Source: Paenactinomyces guangxiensis
GTDB lineage: Bacteria > Bacillota > Bacilli > Thermoactinomycetales > Thermoactinomycetaceae
Direction of reading: 5' to 3'
NCBI RefSeq assembly: GCF_016055185.1
Contig: NZ_JAECVR010000001.1
Span: 322,345-386,344 of the forward strand
Length of the DNA: 64,000 bases
The notes below the pieces were generated by a model. It was not told where the DNA came from and did not search any database. It saw only the letters and a program-made list of their open reading frames with translations. How positions within the stretch are numbered: position 1 is the stretch's first letter; every line of letters begins with the position of its first letter. This document shows, piece by piece, positions 26,505-36,725 of the stretch. The translations under genes were made by a program, and so were the position numbers.

Positions 26505-26807
26505 TTATTTCATAAGTTCTAAAGCTTTTTTCAATACCCCCTTCCCATTCATCGTTCCATAATCCCTCATATCAATTATCTCGACCGGAACTCTTCCGCC
26601 TATGATCGCATCTACTTGGGCCTTTTGATACCGAACTTGCGGTCCCAATAACACCACATCTACTTCATTTGCTACTGAATCGCACTCTGATACAGGCAAA
26701 GCAAATATTTCGATTTCCACACCTTTTTCATTGGCAGCATCCTTCATTTTATTGACTAGCAAACTAGTTGACATCCCTGCTGCACATACTAATAAAATTT
26801 TTTTCAT
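26505..26807 (-). CDS. PTS cellobiose-type EIIB
   Basis: A 100-residue IIB of the Lac family. The phosphocysteine loop is CAAGMSTS at the N-terminus. ATG 26807 has a perfect AAGGAGGAG upstream, which overlaps the end of bglA; the frame is open further upstream but without a site. It passes phosphate from IIA to sugar bound in IIC. Confidence 0.93.
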   Translation of the reverse strand: MKKILLVCAAGMSTSLLVNKMKDAANEKGVEIEIFALPVSECDSVANEVDVVLLGPQVRYQKAQVDAIIGGRVPVEIIDMRDYGTMNGKGVLKKALELMK

Positions 26808-26820
26808 CAAACTCTCCTCC

Positions 26821-28317
<1,497 letters not shown>

Positions 28318-28322
28318 TTAAA

Positions 28323-28337
28323 TGTACACGCTTTCAA
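28323..28337 (-). promoter_or_regulatory. Candidate cre site upstream of bglA-type gene
   Basis: On the minus strand TTGAAAGCGTGTACA matches the cre consensus at 14 of 15 positions. It lies 24 bases before the GH1 start, a roadblock position for CcpA. Confidence 0.55.
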
Positions 28338-28372
28338 AATAAGAGTAAATAAGGTTCAGGCATCTTGTATTT

Positions 28373-28409
28373 TGTAACACTCTTTGTCACCTGTTACACG
28401 TTTGTAACA
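28373..28409. promoter_or_regulatory. Candidate operator: TGTTACA inverted repeat plus a third half-site
   Basis: TGTTACA (28392-28398) and TGTAACA (28403-28409) form a perfect 7-bp inverted repeat with a four-base spacer. A third TGTAACA lies at 28373-28379, 30 bases (about three helical turns) from the equivalent arm. The site is upstream of the GH1-PTS operon and next to the RpiR regulator gene, its most likely ligand. Confidence 0.5.
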
Positions 28410-28431
28410 CATTGTTTTCTAAATTTTAACC

Positions 28432-28473
28432 AAAAATAAAAAAGCCGTAAGTCCTTTATTTAAAGACTTAGCA
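28432..28473 (-). terminator. Terminator of the rpiR-family gene
   Basis: On the minus strand TAAGTC-TTTA and its complement form a hairpin, followed by CGGC and a T-run. It lies between the regulator stop and the operator. Confidence 0.55.
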
Positions 28474-28590
28474 ACTTAAACTTAATCTTTCATTTCATAT
28501 TGAAAAAACTTAGTATTGATTGAAGCCTCCTTTGAACAATTTCATTTTTTGAAGTGTAAGATCTTTATAGTATCAAGCCCCGGTAAACAA

Positions 28591-29319
28591 TTATGAATGT
28601 CTTATTTTGTGCAGTTCACGGGCGATTGACTCCAAAATATAAACCACGGGTATTTGCGTAGTTATATTGGAATCATTGATATACTCCTCTGTGACATAAT
28701 AGGCTATATTTAAATCCGAGATTTTCGCGATTGAGCAATTTTTATGATTAGTTATGCTGACAATGGTACTTCCTTCTTCCTTAAGCTTTTTGATAAGATC
28801 AATAATTTGCGGCGTTTCCCCTGACACAGACAGGGCAATCGTAACGCTGGCATTCAATTGTTGGGTATAAATAGGAAAAAAAGGGTCTGTTATATGTAAA
28901 GAGAATGTACCAAGACTTGAGAAATGCCTTGCCCCGTATTGGGCCATTATTCCCGAACTTCCAATACCTAAAAATATCACCTGATTACATTTCGAAATTA
29001 AGTCAGCGGTTTCCTGAATATAAGATTCAAAAGCGCCTTTTAACGTTCGTTCCACAAATTCTGTCAGTGTATGCCGGGTGCTTTTCAAATGGATGTGCGC
29101 TTCTTTTTCTAAATAAAGCTTTAACTTTACTTTAAATTCGGAAAAGCCTTCACAATCAAGTTTTTTGCAAAAGCGTAATATCGTAGCAGTTGAAACATGA
29201 GTCTCTGCTGCCAGTTCTCTGATGCGCATATAAATAACTTTTTCTGCATTTTGACTAATATAATTGAAAAGTACGTAGTCTAATTCATTAAATGATTTTA
29301 TGATTCTGTCAGTAAACAT
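28591..29319 (-). CDS. RpiR-family transcriptional regulator (HTH plus SIS)
   Basis: A 242-residue regulator: N-terminal HTH_6 (IRELAAETHVSTATILRFCKKL) and a C-terminal SIS sugar-phosphate domain (VIFLGIGSSGIMAQYGARHF; ALSVSGETPQIIDL). ATG 29319 follows AAGGGGG. It is transcribed towards the PTS operon with a terminator between. The effector is probably a phosphorylated sugar. It likely controls the bglA-PTS operon. Confidence 0.92.
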   Translation of the reverse strand: MFTDRIIKSFNELDYVLFNYISQNAEKVIYMRIRELAAETHVSTATILRFCKKLDCEGFSEFKVKLKLYLEKEAHIHLKSTRHTLTEFVERTLKGAFESYIQETADLISKCNQVIFLGIGSSGIMAQYGARHFSSLGTFSLHITDPFFPIYTQQLNASVTIALSVSGETPQIIDLIKKLKEEGSTIVSITNHKNCSIAKISDLNIAYYVTEEYINDSNITTQIPVVYILESIARELHKIRHS

Positions 29320-29545
29320 GAAAAACCCCCTTGTACTGCTAACCTTTTTCTATGTCAGCAGTCTCTATTGCCTACAAATGTTTAATACGGTTCTGGTTCT
29401 ATCGTGTTCCATCGGGTTTCTTCAACTAATTAGAATCAAATCGATCACTTTTTAGCTGTAATTTTTCCTAACAAACCGATTCCTTCGCCTTTATCCAATA
29501 TTGTGGTCACACTTTAAATGTATAGTTGATATATTGTATATACCT

Positions 29546-29574
29546 ATTATATTCGCAATTGATATTATTCACAA
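29546..29574 (-). promoter_or_regulatory. Promoter of the rpiR-family gene
   Basis: On the minus strand TTGTGA (29569-29574) and TATAAT (29546-29551) are exactly 17 bases apart. The start codon at 29319 is ~220 bases on, which implies a long untranslated leader. The leader contains a 21-codon GTG-started frame without a ribosome binding site (29510 to 29445); I do not call it a gene. Confidence 0.55.
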
Positions 29575-29605
29575 CATCATTTGTATGTACCATAAAAGAC
29601 GGAGT

Positions 29606-30511
29606 TCATTCATTTTGCAACAAACACCCTTCTCTCCGTAAGAGCTCTTCCATAAAAAAAATAACTTCTGAATGATAGGCGGGATTTTGCAGCGCAAACA
29701 TGAGATTGGCTTTTAAAAAGCCGAGGGGTGTACCGATATCATGCCGCGTCCCGTGAAAGCAATAAGCGAGGACAGAAGAGGTTTGATTGTATTTTCTCAG
29801 GGCGTCGGTCAGTTGAACCTCGCCCCCGACCCCTGCCGGCGTATAAGCTAAGATATCAAAGATCGCAGAATCTAAAACATACCTTCCCATGATCGCAATG
29901 TTTGAAGGGGCTTCCCCAGGTGCCGGTTTTTCCACCAGATCAAGAACCCGGGCCGTTGCTCCTGCGGTGATGGTGTCTTGATCTGTTTGAATGATGCCGT
30001 ACCGTGAAACCTGGTCCGGTGAAACCGACTTCACACCTATAACAGGGCAGCCCTGAAGTTCGTACTGTTCCATTAATTGCTTCGCGCAAGGAGGATGATT
30101 GTCTGCGGTTTCTACAATATCATCCCCGAGCATCAGAAGAAACGGTTCCTTGCCAATAAAGGACTGTGCTTGCAACACAGCGTCCCCCAGTCCATTCGGC
30201 TCTTTTTGACGGATATAATGGATATTTACCCGCGAAATACCCCGGATCTCTTCAAGAAGATCATACTTTTGCCGTTTTTCCAGAATCGATTCCAGTTCGT
30301 ATGATTTATCAAAGTGATCTTCAATCGCCCTCTTGCTCCGCCCGGAGATAATAAGGATATCTTCGATTCCCGAGGTAATCGCTTCTTCCACTATAAACTG
30401 AATGACGGGCTTGTCGAGGATCGGCAACATTTCTTTCGGCAGAGCTTTCGTCACCGGCAAAAACCGGGTACCAAGTCCGCCTGCGGGAATAATCGCTTTA
30501 CGAATCTTCAT
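29606..30511 (-). CDS. gtaB: UTP-glucose-1-phosphate uridylyltransferase
   Basis: A 301-residue nucleotidyltransferase (GtaB/GalU type) that makes UDP-glucose from UTP and glucose 1-phosphate. The N-terminal motif is AGGLGTRFLPVTKALPKEML, and GDD marks the metal site (LLMLGDDIV). ATG 30511 follows AGAGGTGATC. It is the last gene of the eleven-gene cluster and lies 33 bases after a kinase gene. It probably supplies the donor for the two glycosyltransferases. Whether it is the cell's only copy cannot be seen. Confidence 0.93.
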   Translation of the reverse strand: MKIRKAIIPAGGLGTRFLPVTKALPKEMLPILDKPVIQFIVEEAITSGIEDILIISGRSKRAIEDHFDKSYELESILEKRQKYDLLEEIRGISRVNIHYIRQKEPNGLGDAVLQAQSFIGKEPFLLMLGDDIVETADNHPPCAKQLMEQYELQGCPVIGVKSVSPDQVSRYGIIQTDQDTITAGATARVLDLVEKPAPGEAPSNIAIMGRYVLDSAIFDILAYTPAGVGGEVQLTDALRKYNQTSSVLAYCFHGTRHDIGTPLGFLKANLMFALQNPAYHSEVIFFMEELLRREGCLLQNE

Positions 30512-30544
30512 TTGATCACCTCTTTAGCCCTTCCGTCATGGTTT

Positions 30545-31522
30545 TCACACTGATGCAAAAATCTCTTCCAGCTCATGCCAATGATCACTGATCCAAATGA
30601 TTTCCTCAAAAAATCTTGCCGGATTTTCGGATCTTTCTTCAATATCATGAGTGATCCACCAGGATGACTCCTGGCACCATGATAATCTGAGAGAACGAGC
30701 CAGCTGTTTCTTAGGGAAGGGAAGATACTGGTTGTATCCTGCAAGAAAAGCAGCTACCGCCTCAAAATTCATTCCCGTTTCGGGTGAAAAGGCACAGGAG
30801 AGAATGGCCCGTGAAATGTCCAGCTCGGGAAAAACATATTTCATCCGGTCAAAGTCTAAAATTGCTGCCACTTTTTCAGGAAAAAACAGGATATTATCAA
30901 CCCAGAGATCCCAGTGCGCCCAGCCTTGCCGGCACTCTTTGAAGTATTCCATATCAATTTGATCGAGCAGCTTCTTTTGTTTTTCCAAGGCACATAATAC
31001 CCGGTCAGATCTTTGTTGCAACTGGGCATTTGTCCAATGGTTATCCCACTTTTCCAATAACTCCTCATAAGAGGGTATCCAGAATAGTTTTCCTTTTGGA
31101 AACCGGCTCAAGACCAGGTGCATATAGCCTGCTGCTTTACCCAGGTCATAAATTTGATCCACATTCACTTTCCCCGGACCGACTAACTCTCCCTCACTGA
31201 ATTCCATCACAACAAAACAAGTTCCGGTTGGCGTTTGCATAAGGTAAGTATCATCAAGAGCATAAGGTTTCGGACAAGCAACTCCGTAATGATTCAGTTT
31301 TGCTTGAATTTCCAAAGCTATTTTGATGTCCTCCAATTTTTTTGGGGTAAACCGATCAGGATGATACTGCTTGGCAAATAATACTCCCTGATCAGTTTTT
31401 AATTTCCACTTAAAATTCAACCACCCCCGGCTAATCGATTGAGAAGATTTCACTTTGACCCCAAGGTTCAGCTGAATCGTTTCAATGATTTCCTTTTTTA
31501 TCAGGTCGATGGGTTGTTCCAC
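30545..31522 (-). CDS. APH/CotS-type phosphotransferase
   Basis: A kinase-fold protein of about 325 residues. AHWDLWVDN is the catalytic loop (HxDxxxxN type) and AILDFDRM holds the metal-binding Asp. The start is GTG 31522, with GTGGGGTG upstream; a longer in-frame start at 31642 would overlap the preceding gene. Relatives include spore coat CotS-like kinases, aminoglycoside and choline kinases. It should phosphorylate a small hydroxylated molecule. It is the tenth gene of the cluster and one of two APH-type kinases in it. Confidence 0.82.
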   Translation of the reverse strand: MEQPIDLIKKEIIETIQLNLGVKVKSSQSISRGWLNFKWKLKTDQGVLFAKQYHPDRFTPKKLEDIKIALEIQAKLNHYGVACPKPYALDDTYLMQTPTGTCFVVMEFSEGELVGPGKVNVDQIYDLGKAAGYMHLVLSRFPKGKLFWIPSYEELLEKWDNHWTNAQLQQRSDRVLCALEKQKKLLDQIDMEYFKECRQGWAHWDLWVDNILFFPEKVAAILDFDRMKYVFPELDISRAILSCAFSPETGMNFEAVAAFLAGYNQYLPFPKKQLARSLRLSWCQESSWWITHDIEERSENPARFFEEIIWISDHWHELEEIFASV

Positions 31523-31616
31523 TATTTGCACCCCACAGATTTTATGTACAACAGATGTTAACCCGTACTTTCTGGTTCTGTATAAGTGGAAAGGCAGTCC
31601 GGGAAGCGGCTGTTTA

Positions 31617-32543
31617 CTAGAAATTGGCAAGAGGTGCCACAAACCTTGTTCCCTTCACTTCTTCCGGCAAATCAGAAGTTGTCTTTCCCTCTAAAAAAAA
31701 GTCATCCAGATCCCCCAGTGTCATCTCCCCGCGCAGAAAAGCAAACAATTTAGAAACACGGGAATCCTTCGTTTTACGCAAAAAAAGGTTCATGCTGCGG
31801 TCGATTTGTTCCTGATAAAAATTCTCTTCCCTCTCATGTGCAAGATGATAATTGATCCCGCCTGGAACATATTTAAATCTGGCCCCTGCCTGATGGAAGC
31901 GGTAGCCCAACTCAAAATGCTCAAACCCCCACCCTTTAAAATCCTCATCAAAAAGCCCTGCCTGTTCCAGCAAAGATTTTCTGACTGACAGATTTCCCGC
32001 CAGTGTCGTCATCCATGGAACGCTGCTGCGGCAAATATTTTCCCTGTCAAACGTCTTTTTTACACATTCCCAATAGCTGTAGGGACGGGCAAGCCGCCGG
32101 AACGGTTTAAAATTTTCTTTCATGGCGTCACTGAGCATCGGGTGAACCTTCTCCAGTCTTGAAAAGAAAAACTCTTTGATCTCACCAACCCCGACAACCG
32201 GCACTTCAATATTATGGATATTTATATGGTTTTGCAGCCAATCATTCACAACCGGCCGGTCCGCGTCACAAAAAAGCAGAACTTCTCCCTTACTCGCTTT
32301 GATACCGGTATTTCTCGCTCCTGCCCGCCCTTTATTTTCCTGATAAATATAGACAATCGGCAGATTCTGTTGAAAACGCTTTACCACTTCCGCCGTATCA
32401 TCCGTTGAACCATCATCTACAACTATGATCTCAAACCTCAAATTCCCGCCGGTTATTTGATGGCTAAAGCTGAGCAAGGTCAGTTCCAGCCGTGAAGCCT
32501 GATTATAGGCGGGGATAATAATACTGGCTGAATATTGATCCAT
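31617..32543 (-). CDS. GT2 glycosyltransferase (soluble)
   Basis: About 308 residues, GT-A fold. IIIPAYNQASRLELTL opens the nucleotide-binding region; VVDDGSTDDT and CDADRPV (DxD) follow. The C-terminal GWGFEHFELGYRFHQAGARF is a galactosyl/N-acetylgalactosaminyl-type acceptor region (chondroitin-polymerase-like). ATG 32543 lies eight bases after the previous stop; the frame is open upstream through the previous gene. It probably adds a hexose from UDP-glucose or another UDP-sugar. Confidence 0.85.
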   Translation of the reverse strand: MDQYSASIIIPAYNQASRLELTLLSFSHQITGGNLRFEIIVVDDGSTDDTAEVVKRFQQNLPIVYIYQENKGRAGARNTGIKASKGEVLLFCDADRPVVNDWLQNHINIHNIEVPVVGVGEIKEFFFSRLEKVHPMLSDAMKENFKPFRRLARPYSYWECVKKTFDRENICRSSVPWMTTLAGNLSVRKSLLEQAGLFDEDFKGWGFEHFELGYRFHQAGARFKYVPGGINYHLAHEREENFYQEQIDRSMNLFLRKTKDSRVSKLFAFLRGEMTLGDLDDFFLEGKTTSDLPEEVKGTRFVAPLANF

Positions 32544-32551
32544 CCGCAGAT

Positions 32552-33931
32552 TTACACCGCCTTCCCTTTCTGTTTTAACGGGGCACGCTCTGTTTTGGGA
32601 AAGTTTACACCTTTTCTCATTAAACGAAACCAGACAAAAATCCCCAATACCGGCCCTAAACCGCGAATCATTCCGCGAACGGGGGAAGCGATCAACAACC
32701 ACATCTGCAGAAACGGATTTAATCGCGAATAAGACCAGGGAACATCATCCGAAAAGCCAGGCAGATAACCTAGCATCATCAGGATGCCGAGCCCCGAGTC
32801 CAGATAGACAGCCGCCAGTGTGAGCAAAAGAAGTTTTGTATCTGCCCCTGACAGCAATAAACAAAGCAGGGAAATAAAATGAAGAGCAACATGCACCCAT
32901 GTAAATGAATCGATCATCCCTTTCACCAGGAGAACCCCGGCACGAACTGATCTTACGGGCAAAATTTTTTTGGTTTTTTTATGTTCCTGCCAGATTATAA
33001 ACGATGGAAGTGACCAGCGGCCTGATTGGGCAACAAGTTCAGATACAGATGGTGCCACTTCGGACAAATCATACGTAGGCAGCGGATGGATGGGAATTCC
33101 GGCGAAATTTAAGCGAAATCCCATTGGCACATCATCAACAGGGTCAGGATAACCATTTGTCCGGTGCAGGAAATCCAGGCGGATAAACATGCCATGCCCG
33201 ACACAATACGCGTATGGGGGATTCCAATCGGAATGCATTTGCGTTGACCGGCGCTGGGTTCTAATCTCATGTCCCAGAACCCATCTGGTTTGAAACAGAG
33301 CTTCCAGCTTTAAATACCAGGAAACCCCGAAAAAATTTTTCAGATACAAACTGGGCTGTTGAATAGCAATCGGCCACCCCCGGTTCTTCTTTTCTTCTTC
33401 TGTGACCAGATGCTGTAAACTGATAAGGGTGTTTTTTCCCGGACGGGAATCTGCGTCATAACAGCCCACATATGTTTTCCGGGCATCCCACTCTCCTTCC
33501 TGCAAGATGACTGAAAGGGCATAATTGGTCTGTGTTGACTTATTGCTGATGACATATGGGCAATGAATCAAGCGATAAAGGCCGGGATGTGTTTGGTCAA
33601 ACTCGGCTACAAGCTCTTGCGCCACTTCCAGTGTTGTCCCTGCTTGATTTCCTCCGTTTTCCGCGATTTCCCTTTCCGTGGTAATCAGAACAATTTGTTT
33701 ACGGCCCGAAAAAGGGAGGCTGCCCATATGTTCCATCACTTCACGCAGATGCACCTGTTCCCGCAATACAGGGATAAATAGGAGAAGGTTGGGCTTAGTC
33801 CCTTCATCAGCACTTTCCAGGACATATTTACGACTCCAACTCAGGGATCGCCAGATGTTCAGATTTAATACCCAGGCATCACGCAATATCCACAGCAAAG
33901 TAACAATATACACTAACCACAGAATCGTCAT
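32552..33931 (-). CDS. Membrane glycosyltransferase (processive GT2 type)
   Basis: A 459-residue protein with an N-terminal membrane helix, a cytoplasmic GT-A domain (YDADSRPGKNT with its DxD; QSGRWSLPSF, a QxxRW-type motif) and four C-terminal membrane segments. The QxxRW motif is found in cellulose- and hyaluronan-synthase-type enzymes. It could therefore extend a chain or export the product while making it. ATG 33931 follows GGGGTGAGAAT and overlaps the preceding hydrolase stop by four bases. Confidence 0.82.
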   Translation of the reverse strand: MTILWLVYIVTLLWILRDAWVLNLNIWRSLSWSRKYVLESADEGTKPNLLLFIPVLREQVHLREVMEHMGSLPFSGRKQIVLITTEREIAENGGNQAGTTLEVAQELVAEFDQTHPGLYRLIHCPYVISNKSTQTNYALSVILQEGEWDARKTYVGCYDADSRPGKNTLISLQHLVTEEEKKNRGWPIAIQQPSLYLKNFFGVSWYLKLEALFQTRWVLGHEIRTQRRSTQMHSDWNPPYAYCVGHGMFIRLDFLHRTNGYPDPVDDVPMGFRLNFAGIPIHPLPTYDLSEVAPSVSELVAQSGRWSLPSFIIWQEHKKTKKILPVRSVRAGVLLVKGMIDSFTWVHVALHFISLLCLLLSGADTKLLLLTLAAVYLDSGLGILMMLGYLPGFSDDVPWSYSRLNPFLQMWLLIASPVRGMIRGLGPVLGIFVWFRLMRKGVNFPKTERAPLKQKGKAV

Positions 33932-34713
33932 ATTCTCACCCCTGTTAACCCTTTCACCCATCTGGCTGATTCAGCAATGATTTTATCCCTTTCTAACGGG
34001 TGCATAAAACGAAAATCACAATTCTCCAACACAATTGTGTTTTGCAGAGGGTTTTGGAGCACCTGCTCTTCTCCTTTGGCCCGGAAAACAAGCAAGGGCT
34101 TTTCACTTTCATTTAAGATGGAACAATCCGTTTCTGCCAGTGCATTCAAAAATGAGGACTGCATCCGAATCCCCCTTGATCGGTTTAACCCGCCCCCCAT
34201 CCGCTCAAAAAACAGGGTAACCTCTTTGTCGGTGCCCCACTCGCCCAGATCATACGTATCAACGACGGATTGTTTCACAGAGAAAGAGAGCAGCAATGGT
34301 TTGATTTGTTCTTTGCAATAAGGGGATAACAGGATCATGGCTGACCCTGTGCCTTTCATCAAGCACTGGGCCCCCACCCAGTTGCCAAACCCGGCACCAA
34401 TCAATACAACGTGCTTACAGCCGGTTCTCTCCCTTATTTGTACAATCGCTTCATCCGCATCTGAGACGACCTCATCCAGATTGACATCTTCCGTTTCTCC
34501 TTCACTATCTCCAAAACCGCGATAATCAAATTGAAATGTAGGAATGAATTCAGAAAGCTTTTGCGCCATACGCGTAAAAAGAAAATATGAGCCTGCTTTG
34601 TTCTGCCCAAAACCATGTAAAAAAACAGCTCCCCAGTCGAATGAGCCGCGGCCGGGGTGCCGCAAAATCCCAAGCAGCTTTTGTCCCTTGTTCTCAAACC
34701 AAAATTGTTCCAT
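33928..34713 (-). CDS. Alpha/beta-hydrolase-fold protein without the nucleophile
   Basis: A 262-residue alpha/beta hydrolase (VFLHGFGQNKAGSYF; FDYRGFGDSEG). The nucleophile elbow reads GAGFG (residues 106-110) where active enzymes have GxSxG, so the catalytic Ser is a Gly. The usual Asp and His are also not convincing. It is probably not a hydrolase and may bind a ligand or a partner. ATG 34713 lies two bases after the stop of the other hydrolase gene. The pair recalls the two hydrolases of exosortase-A clusters, but the resemblance is by composition only. Confidence 0.78.
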   Translation of the reverse strand: MEQFWFENKGQKLLGILRHPGRGSFDWGAVFLHGFGQNKAGSYFLFTRMAQKLSEFIPTFQFDYRGFGDSEGETEDVNLDEVVSDADEAIVQIRERTGCKHVVLIGAGFGNWVGAQCLMKGTGSAMILLSPYCKEQIKPLLLSFSVKQSVVDTYDLGEWGTDKEVTLFFERMGGGLNRSRGIRMQSSFLNALAETDCSILNESEKPLLVFRAKGEEQVLQNPLQNTIVLENCDFRFMHPLERDKIIAESARWVKGLTGVRI

Positions 34714-34715
34714 CC

Positions 34716-35468
34716 TTATCTCATCCCAAACAGTTGGATTAACCATTCTTCCGTTCTTGACATTAAAGCGGATTCCCAACAGCTTCGCGTGAACAGGTGG
34801 TCAGCATCCGGAATCAATTGTACCGAACATCCCTTGCGCTCCAGCAAGCCGCGGCTGGACAGCGTCAATGTATCCAGCTTCCCGTAAATTCCCAGGATCG
34901 GGAGGTCGGGAAAAGGGCGCTCATCAGAAAAAGTAAACTTATCACTCTCTGTCAGCAAATCTTTATTCAGCCATACTCCATAACCGATATTAAATACCAT
35001 TTGACCATTTACACGATACAAGCGCCTGATCACATGTTTCTTTTCCATCTGTTCCCTGGCGACAATCCCGTTCCACAGGCAGACCCCGGCAAGATCCCGC
35101 TCATACTCAGCAGCAGCTAAAGCCGTCTTAGCCGCTGCACTAAATCCCAACAATACAATTGGCCCCCCTGACATGCGGCGACTGCGAATCTCTTTTATCA
35201 AAAACAAAATCTGCTCCAATTGCTGATCAAGCGTCACTTCATAAAAGCAGCCGTCACTGACTCCCGATCCATAAAAATCAATCCGCAAACTGGCAATGCC
35301 CCGTTTTTGCAGAATTCTAGCCATGCGTACCGGGAGGCGCCGGGTATCTACCCGGTCACCGGGTATGCCGTGCAGAAAAAAAATGAGAGGGGCATGAAAG
35401 TGGCTCACTTGATGCAGAATTCCCAATAATGAAGAACCTTTCCAATCAAATTGAACAGGTATCTCCAA
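34716..35468 (-). CDS. Alpha/beta hydrolase
   Basis: A 250-residue alpha/beta hydrolase. The oxyanion segment is FFLHGIPG, the front motif RIDFYGSGVSDG, and the nucleophile Ser110 is in LLGFSAAA (GxSxA). GKLDTL and ADHLF can supply the acid and His. This copy should be active, unlike its neighbour. Possible tasks are releasing an acyl product from the carrier protein as a thioesterase or trimming an ester. It lies three bases after the carrier-protein stop. Confidence 0.82.
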   Translation of the reverse strand: MEIPVQFDWKGSSLLGILHQVSHFHAPLIFFLHGIPGDRVDTRRLPVRMARILQKRGIASLRIDFYGSGVSDGCFYEVTLDQQLEQILFLIKEIRSRRMSGGPIVLLGFSAAAKTALAAAEYERDLAGVCLWNGIVAREQMEKKHVIRRLYRVNGQMVFNIGYGVWLNKDLLTESDKFTFSDERPFPDLPILGIYGKLDTLTLSSRGLLERKGCSVQLIPDADHLFTRSCWESALMSRTEEWLIQLFGMR

Positions 35469-35471
35469 CTC

Positions 35472-35705
35472 TTACACCCCAATACCCACGTATTTTTCCA
35501 GAATCGACAATATACTGCCAACGGTTTGAAAGTTATCACCCGTAATATCTTCATCCTTAAAGTGAAAGCTCAGTTTCTCTTCCAGTAAAATAACCAGTTC
35601 CATAATCATGAGGGAGTTAAAGCCGAGATCCAACAATGAACTTGTTTCGGAAATCTCCCCCTGAACATCGAGGGAGCGAAAAACTTCAATCACTTTTTCC
35701 AACAC
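35472..35705 (-). CDS. Acyl carrier protein
   Basis: A 77-residue carrier protein. The phosphopantetheine site is Ser31 in LGFNSLMIMEL, with Asn in place of the usual Asp before the Ser. Four helices are predicted, length normal. It overlaps the kinase gene upstream by 16 bases. It is a second, dedicated carrier and not fatty-acid ACP, which sits in the fab locus in Bacillales. The acyl-AMP ligase of the cluster should load it. Confidence 0.9.
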   Translation of the reverse strand: MLEKVIEVFRSLDVQGEISETSSLLDLGFNSLMIMELVILLEEKLSFHFKDEDITGDNFQTVGSILSILEKYVGIGV

Positions 35706-36700
35706 AGGTATTCCTCCTTATTCATTCTTTTTTTAAGCTTGTCCATCACTTTCGGGTGGTCTTCATAAAAACGCAGAAAAAACAGCAGTCCTTTCAAAAT
35801 TCTCTGTACATCTTTCATCCGCGAATAAAATCTGTAATTCTCAGCGAAATAGGCAAGGCGGCGGACACACCTGGCCTGGAGAATTATTGGCAACAACTCA
35901 ACCCCGGCAGTGTGCAGTTGATTGACACTAACATACCCCTGCAAAAACTGTACACATTGTTCCGGGTTTACCCGGATCGTTCCGTTTGTCTGCCCGACGC
36001 TGAAATACATAAGTGCCGCATCGGCTACATCTTCCAGCGGGTGACCCCAGGACATGTCCCCAAAATCGATGCATGCAACAATTTTCCCGCAGGATGTGAG
36101 TACATTATTGGGGTTAAAATCACCATGAATCCATTGGCTGCCGGACTTGAGAAACTCCGCCAGATGTTCCGCCTCCATAAAGCTCTTTTGAATCAGCGGT
36201 ATTTCACGGCAGATCTGATGATCTAATTCTGTCTTCGCTTTTAAAGGTAACTCCTCAAGCCAGGGAAGCAGCCGCTCTTTTATCTGATGAATATCCTGCA
36301 ATGAAGCCAGCCAGGGCGTTCCGTTGATGTCGCATCTTTTCATGCTTAAGTGGAGACGCGCAAGCATTTCCCCCGCTCCCTTCACATTTGGGTTGGCTTT
36401 TTCATCATGGGGGATAAATTGAAAACATGTGAACAGCCTTCCTTTATAGGCAAAGCCGCTTTTTCCGTCCTGTGTGGGAATCATTTCAGGAATTGGCAGC
36501 AATTCAGATCGCAAATGGCGATGCATCTTCTGTTGCAGATTCAAATGGGAAACCTCTTGCTGGCTGGGACAGCATTTGATAAAAAACCATTTCCCGCCTT
36601 GATCCCTTACCCGGTAATTGGACATAAACATCCGTCCCTCCAGGGCGATCACCCCGGCAGGCTGAATACCAAAAGCCCGAGCAATCCGGTCATCAAACAT
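35690..36700 (-). CDS. APH-family phosphotransferase
   Basis: A 336-residue kinase-fold protein. WIHGDFNPNNVL is the catalytic loop and CIDFGDMSWGHPLEDVA the metal-binding segment. The N-terminal lobe has FFIKCCP with a Lys in the right place. ATG 36700 has AGAAGGGGGG upstream. Related families act on aminoglycosides, homoserine, choline or methylthioribose, so the substrate cannot be named. Two kinases in one cluster suggest two phosphorylations or two substrates. Confidence 0.85.
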   Translation of the reverse strand: MFDDRIARAFGIQPAGVIALEGRMFMSNYRVRDQGGKWFFIKCCPSQQEVSHLNLQQKMHRHLRSELLPIPEMIPTQDGKSGFAYKGRLFTCFQFIPHDEKANPNVKGAGEMLARLHLSMKRCDINGTPWLASLQDIHQIKERLLPWLEELPLKAKTELDHQICREIPLIQKSFMEAEHLAEFLKSGSQWIHGDFNPNNVLTSCGKIVACIDFGDMSWGHPLEDVADAALMYFSVGQTNGTIRVNPEQCVQFLQGYVSVNQLHTAGVELLPIILQARCVRRLAYFAENYRFYSRMKDVQRILKGLLFFLRFYEDHPKVMDKLKKRMNKEEYLCWKK

Positions 36701-36725
36701 TCATATCCCCCCTTCTATCTTCTCT

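Noticed and set aside
29445-29510. A 21-codon GTG frame in the rpiR leader, which could be a leader peptide
   Set aside because: No ribosome binding site and no regulatory logic visible; kept only as a remark.
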